DNA of 64,000 nt, taken from contig NZ_CP045178.1 in NCBI RefSeq assembly GCF_009296025.1, forward strand, positions 5,332,001 through 5,396,000. Reading direction: 5' to 3'. Every line of letters begins with the position of its first letter. The stretch's first letter is position 1. This DNA comes from Streptomyces tsukubensis (GTDB lineage: Bacteria; Actinomycetota; Actinomycetes; Streptomycetales; Streptomycetaceae). Both the position numbers and the translations under genes were made by a program. Positions 1 to 8,902 of this stretch are shown here, one piece after another. Under the pieces are notes generated by a model. The model worked only from the letters and a program-made list of their open reading frames with translations. It made no database searches and was not told where the DNA came from.

Positions 1-1493
1 CCGAGTCCCCGTCGCGGCCGGGGGCCGGACCGGGCCCGGTGCCCGGTCCGCCGTCCGGCGGGGGACTTCCCGTGCCCCGTACGGGGCGGCCCGCGGAGGC
101 GGCCCGGCTGGAGAAGGACTCCGCGACGCCCCCCGGCTCCCCAGGTACGGGCGGACGCTGGGAGGACCTCCCGGCGCCGAGCGGGCCGAGCGGCCCCACC
201 ACCCCGCTCGCCGCGGAACGGGCGCGCCAGGCACGGATGACCGTGGTCGGCGCCGTGACCGAGCGCTGGGCCCCCGAGCAGGCGGGCCCCGTCCACGGGA
301 ACTGGCAGCTCGCCGCACCCGTGGGCCCCTCCACCGACCTGTGGGCCCTCGGCGCGCTCCTCTACCGGGCGGTGCAGGGCCATGCCCCCTACCCCGAGGA
401 GAACACCGCGGAACTGGTCCAGCTCGTCTGCGCGGAGCCCCCCGCCTTCGCGGAGGAGTGCGGGCCGCTGCGGCCCGTCGTGGAGTCCCTGCTCCGTCAG
501 GACCCCACGGAGCGGCCCGACTTCGAGGAGCTCCGCGGCTGGCTCCGTTCGTTGGTGCGGTCGGCGCCCGAGCCGGAGGCCGGTGCGCATGTGGTGCCCG
601 CGCCCGCGTACGAGGGCGGCACACTGCCCGTCGTCCGCAGGCGCGGGGAAGTGGTCCGCAGGCGCAGGTCGCCCGCGCCCGCCACCACCGGCCATGCCCG
701 GCACAAGAGGTCGCGGGGGGACGCCTCGCGCACAGGACCCAAGTCGCTCGGGCGGCTCCTCCTCCTGCTGGTCTTCCTGCTGCTCGCGGCGGCCGTCGCC
801 TACGCCCTGCTGTTCATGCCCAAGTCGGGTGACGACACGGGGGGCGCCGGTTCTGCCCAGGTGTCGACGGGGCCTGGCGCGGCGGGCGGCAGCCCCGAGG
901 GCGACAGGAACGGCGGCGGCGCGGCCTCCGGATCCCCGTCGGCCGACCGGAGCGACAAGGCCTCCGACGGCCGGCCCTCAAAGAGCGATCCGGACGACGA
1001 CAAGGGCAAGGGGTCAGGCGGGGACACCGGTTCAGGGGCGAGTGCGGGCAAGGGATTCACCCTGCGCAAGGACTCGGGGTTCCAGGTGGCGGTGGCGAAC
1101 GGCTGGAACAAGCAGGCCAAGAACGGTCAGGGACAGATCCGCTGGACCAAGGGCGACTTCGAACTGATCGTCGTACCCGGCAGGGACACCACCGCGAAGT
1201 TCGGCGACGACCTGCTCGCCTACCAGCGGGAGCGGGAGTTCGAGACGCAGTCGTACCGCGACTCCACCTGGACCTCGGCGACCGGGATGCGCGAGATCGA
1301 GGAGGGCGGCAGGCGGATGGCCGAGGGGCAGTTCACCTGGCAGGGGCCCGGCGGTGACGTCTTCGCCCGCAACATGGTGATGGTGGTCGGCGGTAAGTAC
1401 CACGTCATGCAGGTACGCGGTCCCGAGGCGGACAGGGACGACGTGACCCGGTACTACGAGCGGGCGCTGAAGACGTACAGGGCCACGGGGTGA
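1..1493 (+). CDS. Ser/Thr protein kinase-like membrane protein, 5' truncated by the window
   Basis: The reading frame is open to the first base of the window, so the N-terminus and most of the kinase N-lobe are missing. The GTG at position 39 is only the first in-frame start inside the window. Counting from it, residues about 76-170 look like the end of a Hanks-type kinase C-lobe: an APE-like APEQ, then DLWALG (subdomain IX), then the RPDFEEL end motif. A basic Arg/Lys-rich juxtamembrane stretch follows, one membrane helix near residues 236-257, a Gly/Ser/Asp-rich linker, and an extracellular C-terminal domain of about 130 residues that I do not recognise. The catalytic loop is not in the window, so activity cannot be judged. 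The family usually phosphorylates cell-division or regulatory proteins. Confidence 0.75.
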   Translation, partial: ESPSRPGAGPGPVPGPPSGGGLPVPRTGRPAEAARLEKDSATPPGSPGTGGRWEDLPAPSGPSGPTTPLAAERARQARMTVVGAVTERWAPEQAGPVHGNWQLAAPVGPSTDLWALGALLYRAVQGHAPYPEENTAELVQLVCAEPPAFAEECGPLRPVVESLLRQDPTERPDFEELRGWLRSLVRSAPEPEAGAHVVPAPAYEGGTLPVVRRRGEVVRRRRSPAPATTGHARHKRSRGDASRTGPKSLGRLLLLLVFLLLAAAVAYALLFMPKSGDDTGGAGSAQVSTGPGAAGGSPEGDRNGGGAASGSPSADRSDKASDGRPSKSDPDDDKGKGSGGDTGSGASAGKGFTLRKDSGFQVAVANGWNKQAKNGQGQIRWTKGDFELIVVPGRDTTAKFGDDLLAYQREREFETQSYRDSTWTSATGMREIEEGGRRMAEGQFTWQGPGGDVFARNMVMVVGGKYHVMQVRGPEADRDDVTRYYERALKTYRATG

Positions 1494-1585
1494 GCCGAGT
1501 CCCCGTCTCCGCACCCGTCGGCAGGACAGCGGAGGCGGAGCGTCACTTCCGTACCGCGGTCGACACCTTCGTCCGGGCGCGGTGA
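1490..1585 (+). CDS. possible 31-residue ORF coupled to the kinase-like gene
   Basis: A GTG at 1490 overlaps the stop of the kinase-like gene as GTGA, the usual form of translational coupling. It opens a 31-residue frame ending at a TGA at 1583-1585. The peptide is charged (motif AEAERHFRTAVDTF) and looks more like real coding sequence than random GC-rich DNA. It could be a remnant of a longer gene or a short coupled peptide. I recognise no family. Confidence 0.25.
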   Translation: MSRVPVSAPVGRTAEAERHFRTAVDTFVRAR

Positions 1586-1733
1586 GCCGCCCTCGTTCCT
1601 GGCACGCTGATTCGGGGTGGAGTTCGCTGATCAGCGGCTTTGTGCCAGTGGACGCTGGCGCGTTGTGAGAGGCACGTGAAACCCGTTACCGGCGGGTATC
1701 CAAAGGATCCATCCAAGTCGTACGCTCACGCTC

Positions 1734-3362
1734 ATGACGGACACGCAGGCCACGGCTGACCCCACCGGTGCCGCTACCGGCACCAATCCCAAGGCCCCCC
1801 ACCCGGCGGGCGCCCGCACGGCCGCCGACGTGGTCACCCCGGAAGTGGTGGCGCAGCTCACCCGCACGGTGGGCGGCTCCGGCAGGACCGCGTGCCACAG
1901 TCCGTTCACGGGGGACAGGCTCGCGGAGCTGCCGGAATCGACGCCGGAGGACGTGGAGGCCGCTTACGCGCGGGCCCGTGCGGCCCAGCCGGCCTGGGCC
2001 GCCACCTCCGTACGGGAACGGGCCGCCGTCCTGCTGCGCTTCCACGATCTCGTACTGGAGCGCCAGGCCGAGGCCCTCGACCTGATCCAGCTGGAGACCG
2101 GCAAGGCCAGGCTCCACGCGCACGAGGAGATCCAGGCCGTCACCGTCGCCGCCAGGCACTACGGGCGGAAGGCCCCTTACTACCTGCGGCCCAAGCACCG
2201 AACGGGCGCCATTCCCACCCTCACCAAGGTCACCGAGCAGCGCCAGCCGCGCGGTGTCGTCGGACAGATCGCCCCCTGGAACTACCCCTTCGAACTCTCC
2301 ATCGGCGACGCGCTGCCCGCCTTCGTCGCGGGCAACGCCGTCGTCATGAAGCCGGACACGGAGACGGCCCTCACGGCCCTGTGGGCGCGTGACGTGCTGA
2401 TCGAGGCCGGGCTGCCCGCCGACGTATTCCAGGTCGTACTCGGCGAGGGTGCCGTGATCGGCCCCGAGGTCGTCGACCGCGGCGACTACGTCTCCTTCAC
2501 CGGCTCCACCCGTACGGGACGCGAGGTGGCCCGCCGCGCCGCGGGCCGGCTCGTCGGGGTCTCACTCGAACTCGGCGGCAAGAACGCCATGCTGGTGCTC
2601 AGCGACGCCGATGTGGAGAAGGCCGCGGCCGGCGCCGTGCGGGCCTGCTTCTCCTCCGCGGGCCAACTGTGCGTCTCCATCGAGCGGTTGTACGTCCACG
2701 AGTCGGTGGCCGACGACTTCCTCCAGCGGTTCGTGGCTCGCACCAGGGCGATGCGGCTCGGCACCTCACTCTCGTACGGCGCCGACATGGGGTCGCTCGC
2801 GGGAGAGCGCCAGCTCTCCGCCGTCGCCTCCCACGTCGACGACGCCGTCGCCAAGGGCGCCAAGGTCCTCGCCGGTGGCGTCGCGAGGCCCGACCTCGGC
2901 CCGTACTTCTACGAGCCGACCATCCTCGACGGCGTCGGGGAGCCGATGGCCGTCTGCACGGAGGAGACCTTCGGGCCCGTCGTGTCCGTCTACCGTTTCA
3001 GCGACGAGGACGAGGTCATCGGCCTCGCCAACGCCACCCCCTACGGCCTCAACTCCAGTGTCTGGACCAAGGACGCGAAGCGCGGCCACGCCGTCGCCGC
3101 CAGGCTGCGCACCGGCACCGTCAACATCAACGAGGGGTACGCCCCCGCCTACGGCAGCGTCCAGGCCCCCATGGGCGGCATGAAGCAGTCCGGCGTCGGA
3201 CGCAGGCACGGCGCCGAGGGCATTCACAAGTTCACCGAAGTACAGACCGTCGCCCACCAGCGGGTCATGCCGATGGCGCCGTCCTTCGGCATGGACGACG
3301 AGAAGTACGCGGCCTTCATGACGACCAGCCTGAAGGTGATGAAGGCGCTGCGCCTGCGCTGA
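1734..3362 (+). CDS. gabD: NAD(P)+-dependent succinic semialdehyde dehydrogenase
   Basis: This is a full-length 542-residue aldehyde dehydrogenase of the succinate-semialdehyde type, which oxidises succinic semialdehyde to succinate at the end of GABA breakdown. The sequence shows the cofactor region with PWNYPFELS, the general-base Glu279 in LELGGKN and the nucleophile Cys313 in SSAGQLC. The C-terminus is about 30 residues longer than in generic family members, as in actinobacterial GabD2-type enzymes. The first 45 residues are polar and Ala/Thr-rich. A GMC flavoprotein gene follows 67 bp downstream on the same strand, so the two may be cotranscribed. The family is certain; the exact substrate is inferred from similarity. 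Confidence 0.88.
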   Translation: MTDTQATADPTGAATGTNPKAPHPAGARTAADVVTPEVVAQLTRTVGGSGRTACHSPFTGDRLAELPESTPEDVEAAYARARAAQPAWAATSVRERAAVLLRFHDLVLERQAEALDLIQLETGKARLHAHEEIQAVTVAARHYGRKAPYYLRPKHRTGAIPTLTKVTEQRQPRGVVGQIAPWNYPFELSIGDALPAFVAGNAVVMKPDTETALTALWARDVLIEAGLPADVFQVVLGEGAVIGPEVVDRGDYVSFTGSTRTGREVARRAAGRLVGVSLELGGKNAMLVLSDADVEKAAAGAVRACFSSAGQLCVSIERLYVHESVADDFLQRFVARTRAMRLGTSLSYGADMGSLAGERQLSAVASHVDDAVAKGAKVLAGGVARPDLGPYFYEPTILDGVGEPMAVCTEETFGPVVSVYRFSDEDEVIGLANATPYGLNSSVWTKDAKRGHAVAARLRTGTVNINEGYAPAYGSVQAPMGGMKQSGVGRRHGAEGIHKFTEVQTVAHQRVMPMAPSFGMDDEKYAAFMTTSLKVMKALRLR

Positions 3363-3429
3363 CGGGCCCGGCGGCCCGCCGACCCGGCGCACATCCGGTC
3401 CACCATCCGGCACTTCACGAGGAGAGCCC

Positions 3430-5310
3430 ATGTCACGGGACAGGCATGCCGAAGAACGGGACGGCGTACAGCCGCCGCAGGACGCGGAGCGGCCGCCCGA
3501 AGACGAGATACGCGGGCACAGGGACGACCACGTCTACGACTACGACGTGCTCGTCGTCGGCTCCGGGTTCGGCGGTGCGGTCAGTGCCCTGCGACTGACC
3601 GAGAAGGGGTACCGCGTAGGTGTACTGGAGGCGGGCCGCCGCTTCAGCAGACACACCCTGCCCCGCAACTCCTGGGACCTGAAGAACTACCTCTGGGCCC
3701 CCGCGCTCGGCCTCTACGGAATCCAGCGCGTCCACCTGCTCGGCAATGTCATGGTGCTGGCCGGCGCGGGCGTCGGCGGAGGCTCCCTCAACTACGCCAA
3801 CACCCTCTACGTACCGCCCCGCGCGTTCTTCGAGGATCCCCAGTGGAAGGACATCACCGACTGGGCGGGGGAGCTGAAGCCCTACTACGACCAGGCGCGC
3901 CGCATGCTCGGCGTACGGCTCAACCCGACCATGACCCCCTCCGACGTCCACCTCAAGGCGGCGGCCCACGCCATGGGGGTGGGGGACAGCTTCCACCTCG
4001 CACCCGTGGGCGTCTTCTTCGGTGACGGCGAGGACGCCGACGGAGCGGTCAAGGGAGAGGCGGGGCAGGAGGTGCCCGACCCGTACTTCGGCGGCGCTGG
4101 GCCCTCCCGCAGGGGCTGCAACGAGTGCGGCGAGTGCATGACGGGCTGTAGGCACGGCGCAAAGAACACCCTCAACGAGAACTACCTGCACCTTGCCGAG
4201 CGAGGCGGGGCCGTCATCCACCCCCTGACCTCCGCCTGCACCATCACCGAGGACTCACGCGGCGGCTTCGCGGTCGCCACCCTCCCCACCGACGACCGCC
4301 GCAAGGGCAAGGGCCGTACCTTCACCGCCCGCAGAGTCGTCGTCGCCGCAGGCACCTACGGCACCCAGACGCTGCTGCACCGGATGCGGGACGGACACCT
4401 GCTGCCCCACATCTCACCCCGACTCGGCGCGCTCACCAGGACCAACTCCGAGGCGCTGGTGGGCGCGCAGACCACGGACCGGCGCTACCGGGCCAGGCAC
4501 GGCGAGGACCGCGCCGACTTCACCAAGGGCGTCGCCATCACCTCGTCGATGCACCCGGACGAGAACACCCACGTGGAGCCCGTGCGGTACGGCAAGAAGT
4601 CCAACGCCATGGGCGGGCTGACCATCCTCCAGGTCCCCTACGCGGAGCGGATGCCACGCGCCCTCGGCTGGGTCGCCAACTGCGTACGCCACCCCCTGCT
4701 GACGGCCCGTTCGCTCTCCAACCACCACTGGTCGGAGCGGACCATCATCGGCCTGGTCATGCAGTCCCTCGACAACTCCCTCACCACCTACCGCAGGACA
4801 CGCGGCCCAGGCAAGGGCCTGCTCACCGCCCGGCAGGGGCACGGCGCGCCCAACCCGTCGCAGATACGCGCGGCGACCGAGGCGGCCTCGCTGCTCGCGC
4901 GGGAGATCAACGGCTTCCCCGGCAGCAACGTGGGCGAACTGATGGGGACCCCGCTGACCGCCCACTTCCTCGGCGGCTGCCCGATCGGTGCCTCGCCGGA
5001 GGACGGGGTCATCGATCCGTACCACCGCCTCTACGGCCACCCGGGCATCTCCGTCGTGGACGGTTCGGCCGTCTCGGCCAACCTGGGCGTCAATCCGTCC
5101 CTGACCATCACCGCGCAGGCCGAACGCGCCATGTCCTTCTGGCCCAACAAGGGGGAGAAGGACCCGCGTCCGGCCCAGAACGGGGCCTACGAACGGCTCT
5201 CGCCGGTGGCGCCGGTGTCGCCCGCTGTGCCCGAGGGCGCGTTCGGCGCGCTCAAGCTGCCGTTCCTCGGTATGCCTGAAATACCGCCGAGGGGCGGCCG
5301 GCAGGGATAG
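3430..5310 (+). CDS. GMC-family FAD oxidoreductase with a four-cysteine motif (ChoD-like)
   Basis: This 626-residue glucose-methanol-choline oxidoreductase has an FAD-binding Rossmann motif (VVGSGFGGAVSALRL) near residue 40 and the C-terminal GMC signature, including GCPIGA and the NLGVNPSLTITA region. A cysteine-rich insertion, C230-x2-C233-x2-C236-x3-C240, followed by RHGAKNTL is typical of the actinobacterial branch that includes mycobacterial ChoD, often annotated as cholesterol oxidase. That substrate is not proven and should not be assumed. The start is supported by AGGAGAG about 6 bp upstream of the ATG. It lies 67 bp after gabD and ends at a terminator shared with the convergent surface-protein gene. 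Confidence 0.85.
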   Translation: MSRDRHAEERDGVQPPQDAERPPEDEIRGHRDDHVYDYDVLVVGSGFGGAVSALRLTEKGYRVGVLEAGRRFSRHTLPRNSWDLKNYLWAPALGLYGIQRVHLLGNVMVLAGAGVGGGSLNYANTLYVPPRAFFEDPQWKDITDWAGELKPYYDQARRMLGVRLNPTMTPSDVHLKAAAHAMGVGDSFHLAPVGVFFGDGEDADGAVKGEAGQEVPDPYFGGAGPSRRGCNECGECMTGCRHGAKNTLNENYLHLAERGGAVIHPLTSACTITEDSRGGFAVATLPTDDRRKGKGRTFTARRVVVAAGTYGTQTLLHRMRDGHLLPHISPRLGALTRTNSEALVGAQTTDRRYRARHGEDRADFTKGVAITSSMHPDENTHVEPVRYGKKSNAMGGLTILQVPYAERMPRALGWVANCVRHPLLTARSLSNHHWSERTIIGLVMQSLDNSLTTYRRTRGPGKGLLTARQGHGAPNPSQIRAATEAASLLAREINGFPGSNVGELMGTPLTAHFLGGCPIGASPEDGVIDPYHRLYGHPGISVVDGSAVSANLGVNPSLTITAQAERAMSFWPNKGEKDPRPAQNGAYERLSPVAPVSPAVPEGAFGALKLPFLGMPEIPPRGGRQG

Positions 5311-5366
5311 ACCACGGGGGACAGGCCACGGGGGACAGGCCACGGGGAGTGGCCACGGACGGCGAA

Positions 5367-5400
5367 GAGGGCCTGCACCCCCCTCCGAGTGCAGGCCCTC
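5367..5400. terminator. bidirectional terminator between convergent genes
   Basis: A perfect 12-bp inverted repeat (5367-5378 with 5389-5400) encloses a 10-nt loop between the GMC gene and the minus-strand surface-protein gene. Just upstream is a 17-bp direct repeat (GGCCACGGGGGACAG type) of no evident function. Confidence 0.75.
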
Positions 5401-5497
5401 CACGTCTACCGTGACGCGCCGGACGGGCGCGCCCCGCTCACCTCGCGATGTCCGCCGCTCACCTCACGGTGTACGTGTCCACCTCGCGGTGCGCGTG

Positions 5498-6544
5498 TCA
5501 GACAGCCGCGTCGCCGCTCGCGCGACGGCGCAGCGCGAAGACCACTCCGCCACCGGCCACCACGGCGACACCGCCGACGAGACCGAGCATCGGGAGAGCC
5601 GAGTTGGAGCCGGTCGAGGCGAGGCTGCCCGCGACCGGCGCCGCGGAAGGCGTGGCGCTGACGCCGGGGCTCGCCTGCGTCCTCTTCACGGGCAGCGCGA
5701 CCTTTCCGGCCTCCTGCGGCTTGGTGCCGCTGGTGGGCGTACCGGCCGCCACGATCTTGAACTCGTACGCGGTCGCGCTGTAGCCCTGGCACTCGGCCTC
5801 GGGGTCCACCCAGTAGCCGGCGCCGACGGAGAAGGCCGAACCGGTCCTGGCCGTGGCCGTCACCTTGAGGCGCAGCGAGACCTCGGCCTCCGCGTCCGGC
5901 TTGAGGTCGGTGGCGTGACCGACGAAGTCGGCCGAGTCACCCTCGAAGCTGACGGTCTTCCAGGCCTTGCCCTCGTACGTCTGGAGCGCGATCTGCTGGG
6001 TGGTGATCATCGTGTCGGCGTCCTCGCCGCCCACGAGCCCGGTGAAGAAGTCGACGCGGTTGAGGACGGCGTCGGAGGTGTTGCGGTAGTTCAGGGTGAA
6101 CTTGTGCCACCCGCTGTCCTTGGCGATCTTGCCGGGCAGCCCCTTGACGGACACCTTGACCGCGGAGTTCGCGTCGACGCACTCCTCGGGGTCGTCGTCG
6201 TCCGACGGGTCGCCGGAGGGCTCGTCCGACGCGTCGTCGGTCCGCGTGGGCTCGGGGGAGCCGGGGTCGGGCGCGTCGGACGTCGGAGGCGGCGGAGGCG
6301 TCGTATCGGAGGAGCCGGCCGGCTTCGTGGGGGTCTCCCCGCCGTCGGGGGCCGAAGTCGTGGGCGGCGCGCTCGTGGGCGTCTCGTCTCCACCGGGGGC
6401 CGACGTGGTGGCGGGAGGGCTGGTGGAGGTGTCCGTGATCAGCGTGTCGGCGCCGTCGGCGAAGGCAGCGGGCGCGGCGAGCAGCGCGAGCGGAGCTATG
6501 GCAGCGGTGGTGGCCGCTGCGGCCATGACGCGGCGAAGCTTCAT
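5498..6544 (-). CDS. secreted cell-surface protein with LAxTG sortase signal
   Basis: A 348-residue exported protein. An N-terminal signal peptide (MKLRRV, then a hydrophobic stretch ending in APAAFA) is followed by a long Pro/Ser/Thr/Asp-rich linker and a compact domain of about 160 residues with two cysteines. The C-terminus has LASTG, a hydrophobic helix and a final RRR tail, which is the sorting signal used by class E sortases for attachment to peptidoglycan. The ATG at 6544 was chosen over an upstream in-frame ATG because GAGGA sits 5-6 nt before it and the signal peptide begins exactly there. The compact domain is of unknown function. Confidence 0.8.
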   Translation of the reverse strand: MKLRRVMAAAATTAAIAPLALLAAPAAFADGADTLITDTSTSPPATTSAPGGDETPTSAPPTTSAPDGGETPTKPAGSSDTTPPPPPTSDAPDPGSPEPTRTDDASDEPSGDPSDDDDPEECVDANSAVKVSVKGLPGKIAKDSGWHKFTLNYRNTSDAVLNRVDFFTGLVGGEDADTMITTQQIALQTYEGKAWKTVSFEGDSADFVGHATDLKPDAEAEVSLRLKVTATARTGSAFSVGAGYWVDPEAECQGYSATAYEFKIVAAGTPTSGTKPQEAGKVALPVKRTQASPGVSATPSAAPVAGSLASTGSNSALPMLGLVGGVAVVAGGGVVFALRRRASGDAAV

Positions 6545-6923
6545 CAAGTCCTCGGGGGTCCGGCGCACCGCGGGGCGGTACGGGCGAGCGGCTTTCGCTG
6601 TGGGGCGCGGGCGTGGCCGTTGGTTGCGAACTGATTGACCCGTGATCCGGACGAAGGGTTGCCCCCGCACTCACAGAATCTTTATGTGAAGTGGGTCACA
6701 GCGAGTGGCGGCAGGTGTCACGCGGGCCCCACCGCCCCCGGGCCGATCTGGGCGCCCCCGCGTCCCACCGGCCTGTGCCGCTCCCGACCGCACCGGGCCG
6801 CCACCGGGGCCTACCGGTCGCACCGGTCGGCACATGGCCGTGTCCGGTCGCGCCAGGCCCTACCCGGCCGCGCCAGGGCGCACCCGGCCGCACCGGGTCG
6901 CACCCGGCCGAACCGGCCCCCGC
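6545..6923. other. intergenic region, promoter side of the surface-protein gene
   Basis: The part nearest the surface-protein gene (6640-6700) is the only AT-richer stretch and probably holds its promoter, but I cannot assign -35/-10 boxes with confidence. From about 6760 to 6920 the sequence is a degenerate run of CGCACCGG and CGCGCC words without an open frame I can support. Confidence 0.4.
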
Positions 6924-7682
6924 TCAGCGCTCCTCAGGGCAGGCGGTGGCGGCCAGCCGCGCGACGCGGCGCGCCAGCGGGGCGGTTCCCGGCTCGTGGT
7001 CCGTCGCGGCTGCGGCGAGACGGAGCACGTCCTCGCGCCAGCGGCCCGTCACCCCGGCCGGGGCGCCGACGCGCCGGAGGCCGCGTTCGAGCAGGGCACG
7101 CGCGGTGTCGGGGCGGTCGCGCAGCAGCGCCTTCACCGCGGCCACCGCGTTGGCCAGGGCGCTCGCCGCGGGGGACCAGCCCTCCTCGTCGCGCCCGGCG
7201 GGATCGTCGAGGCCGTACTCCGGGTCGTCACCCGCCGACCTGGTCCGGATGTCGAGGTCGAGCCGCCAGAAGAGCGGCAGCCCCTCGAAGGTGACGAAGA
7301 ACAGCCTGCGCCCCGCCGACCGGGCCAGATCCGGGTCCCGGCGCAGGGACTCGACCGGGGCCACCGGGGCCAGGGCGTCGGCCACCCCTGCCACGCTGCT
7401 TTCGAAGGAGGCGTCAGGCACGGTCCAGACGAGGTCGATGTCGCTGTACGCGTCGTCCGCGCCTGAGGCCAGCGAGCCACGCAGCGCGGCCCGCGACCCA
7501 GGGGTGTGCAGGACGAGCGCGCGCCGCAGCTCTTCGGCGATGCGGTTCCTGCGTACGGGGTCCAGGTCTTCGGTGTCTGCTGGGGCGTCCGTGTCTGCCG
7601 GGGCTTTCGTGCCCGCCGGGTCGGCCGGGTCCGCCGCGTCTGCCGGATCGTCCGTGTCCTCTGCGTTCATCCCCATACCCAT
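6924..7682 (-). CDS. nucleotidyltransferase-domain protein
   Basis: About 252 residues. After an acidic low-complexity N-terminus (residues 1-45, Asp/Ala/Pro-rich) there is a minimal nucleotidyltransferase motif of the Pol-beta superfamily, GSLASG followed by DIDLVW, matching the GS-x(9-12)-DxD pattern that binds Mg-nucleotide. The C-terminal half is alpha-helical and Arg/Ala-rich, as in antibiotic nucleotidyltransferase-like proteins with a helical partner domain. The start is uncertain: ATGs at 7682, 7676 and 7670 are all in frame and none has a clear ribosome binding site. Substrate unknown. Confidence 0.7.
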   Translation of the reverse strand: MGMGMNAEDTDDPADAADPADPAGTKAPADTDAPADTEDLDPVRRNRIAEELRRALVLHTPGSRAALRGSLASGADDAYSDIDLVWTVPDASFESSVAGVADALAPVAPVESLRRDPDLARSAGRRLFFVTFEGLPLFWRLDLDIRTRSAGDDPEYGLDDPAGRDEEGWSPAASALANAVAAVKALLRDRPDTARALLERGLRRVGAPAGVTGRWREDVLRLAAAATDHEPGTAPLARRVARLAATACPEER

Positions 7683-7724
7683 ACCGGCCGAATGTAGGTG
7701 CGGGCGGGGCGGGGTGGAATGTGT

Positions 7725-7758
7725 ACGGCCGGTCCCGGGCGTCCCCGGAACCGGCCGT
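7725..7758. terminator. hairpin upstream of the nucleotidyltransferase gene
   Basis: Nine-bp arms ACGGCCGGT and ACCGGCCGT, with partial pairing continuing inward, form a stable stem. It lies 43 bp 5' of the minus-strand gene, so it could act as an insulator or as the end of a transcript running from the chorismate mutase gene. Confidence 0.4.
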
Positions 7759-8120
7759 TCTATTGGGGTGACCGCGCTGCTGTCCCCTGCCGCCCGGTCA
7801 CCTACTGGAGCGAGGTCCCACGACGTACGGCACGATCCGAACGTCTCATCGCTCCAGCGGAGCCACGCGTGGTTCTTGCCTGGCCGCGTATGGCTGACAC
7901 GGACACCGGGACCAACGAAGCCTGGGGGACGGGGTCACGCACCGTACGGGTGAGTCGCCGTGCGAACGCGGGTGCGGGGACGGTACCGCTCCGTGGCGAC
8001 GGCAGCCTCGCTCAGTGGCGCTCGGCGACGGGCGACTCGGCGCGGGCGGCGGCGGCTCGGGCCCCGGCTCGGCGTGAGCCGCTGCTCAGGGCCGGCCGCC
8101 GCCCAGGACCCGCCCCTGTT
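7759..8120. other. gene-free stretch between two minus-strand genes
   Basis: About 360 bp without a supportable gene. GGCTC/GCTCC words around 7810-7870 are loosely repeated. I see no clear promoter, terminator or RNA. Confidence 0.35.
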
Positions 8121-8471
8121 TCAGGACTTGCCCCGGCTCAGTTCGAGGAGGGTCATGGCGAGCGTCGTGCCACGCTTGCCGAGTGCCTGCCGGTAGTGGT
8201 TCAGAACCTCGTTCTCACGCGAGAGGCTGATCCGGCGCCCACCGGCGGCCAGCCGCGCCTCCTGGACCACCGCGGAGACCGCCATCCGCTCCTGGACGAG
8301 CCCGATGATCCGGTCGTCGAGCGCGTCGATACGGTCGCGGGAACCGGCCGCCAGCTCCGCGGCGACCTCGCCCGCGGCGGTACCGGCCGGGATGCTGTCG
8401 GTCGCGGCACTGCCGGCCGTGCCGTCCGTGGTGGCCGGCACAGCGGTGGTGTGCTCAGTTCTGGTGGTCAT
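8121..8471 (-). CDS. chorismate mutase (AroQ type)
   Basis: A 116-residue protein ending in a compact all-helical AroQ chorismate mutase domain (about residues 35-112) with RIDALDDRIIGLVQERMAVS, then the RE-N-E-VLNHY helix. It catalyses the rearrangement of chorismate to prephenate for phenylalanine and tyrosine. The ATG at 8471 is chosen because AGGAG lies 7 nt upstream. The first 30 residues are Thr/Ala-rich and probably disordered. The gene stands alone, divergent from guaA, behind a strong hairpin at 8551-8585 that is oriented to influence it. Confidence 0.85.
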   Translation of the reverse strand: MTTRTEHTTAVPATTDGTAGSAATDSIPAGTAAGEVAAELAAGSRDRIDALDDRIIGLVQERMAVSAVVQEARLAAGGRRISLSRENEVLNHYRQALGKRGTTLAMTLLELSRGKS

Positions 8472-8550
8472 CTTCGGGCTCCTGTCGGATCGATGTGCGA
8501 GAAGTAATCTTCGGGCGGAGCGCACCGGAGCGACAGAGCCCGGAAAACAG

Positions 8551-8585
8551 CAGGCGCCCCGGGCCATGTCGGCCCGGGGCGCCTG
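8551..8585 (-). promoter_or_regulatory. terminator-like hairpin in the chorismate mutase leader (possible attenuator)
   Basis: A perfect 15-bp inverted repeat with a 5-nt loop (arms 8551-8565 and 8571-8585). On the minus strand it is followed by CTGTTTTCC and then, 80 nt later, by the chorismate mutase ATG. No gene ends before it on either strand, so an ordinary 3' terminator role is unlikely. A leader attenuator or an insulator from guaA is more likely. Confidence 0.5.
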
Positions 8586-8772
8586 TGGAAGTGCTTGTTC
8601 AGCGGCTCAAGCAACACGTCCGTGGCGACCGGCGGGCCGGTTGCCATAGATAAAGCGAAAGCTCAGGTGCTTGGTCACGGCAGCCAGTATGCCCCGACCT
8701 ACCAGCGGGCGGGGGACCGGGGTACCCGGCCGGGGCGCGAGTACGGCGGAACGAGTGACATGGCTACGCCGT

Positions 8773-8822
8773 TAGAATTGGTACACAAGACCCCCTGGAG
8801 ACTGCCGGGAGACCTCCGGCAG
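8773..8822 (+). promoter_or_regulatory. guaA leader: possible -10 and small hairpin
   Basis: TAGAAT at 8773-8778 fits the Streptomyces -10 pattern, but no matching -35 stands at 16-19 bp; GTGACA is only 12 bp away. A 7-bp inverted repeat (8802-8808 with 8816-8822) lies between it and the guaA start. This is a weak promoter call. Confidence 0.3.
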
Positions 8823-8902
8823 CCCCTTGCGCCGTGCCCCGGCCCGTCGTGACCCGGCGTCTTGAATCCTTGCCCCGTCAGTCCCGCCGGAAGGCCGCCG
8901 CA

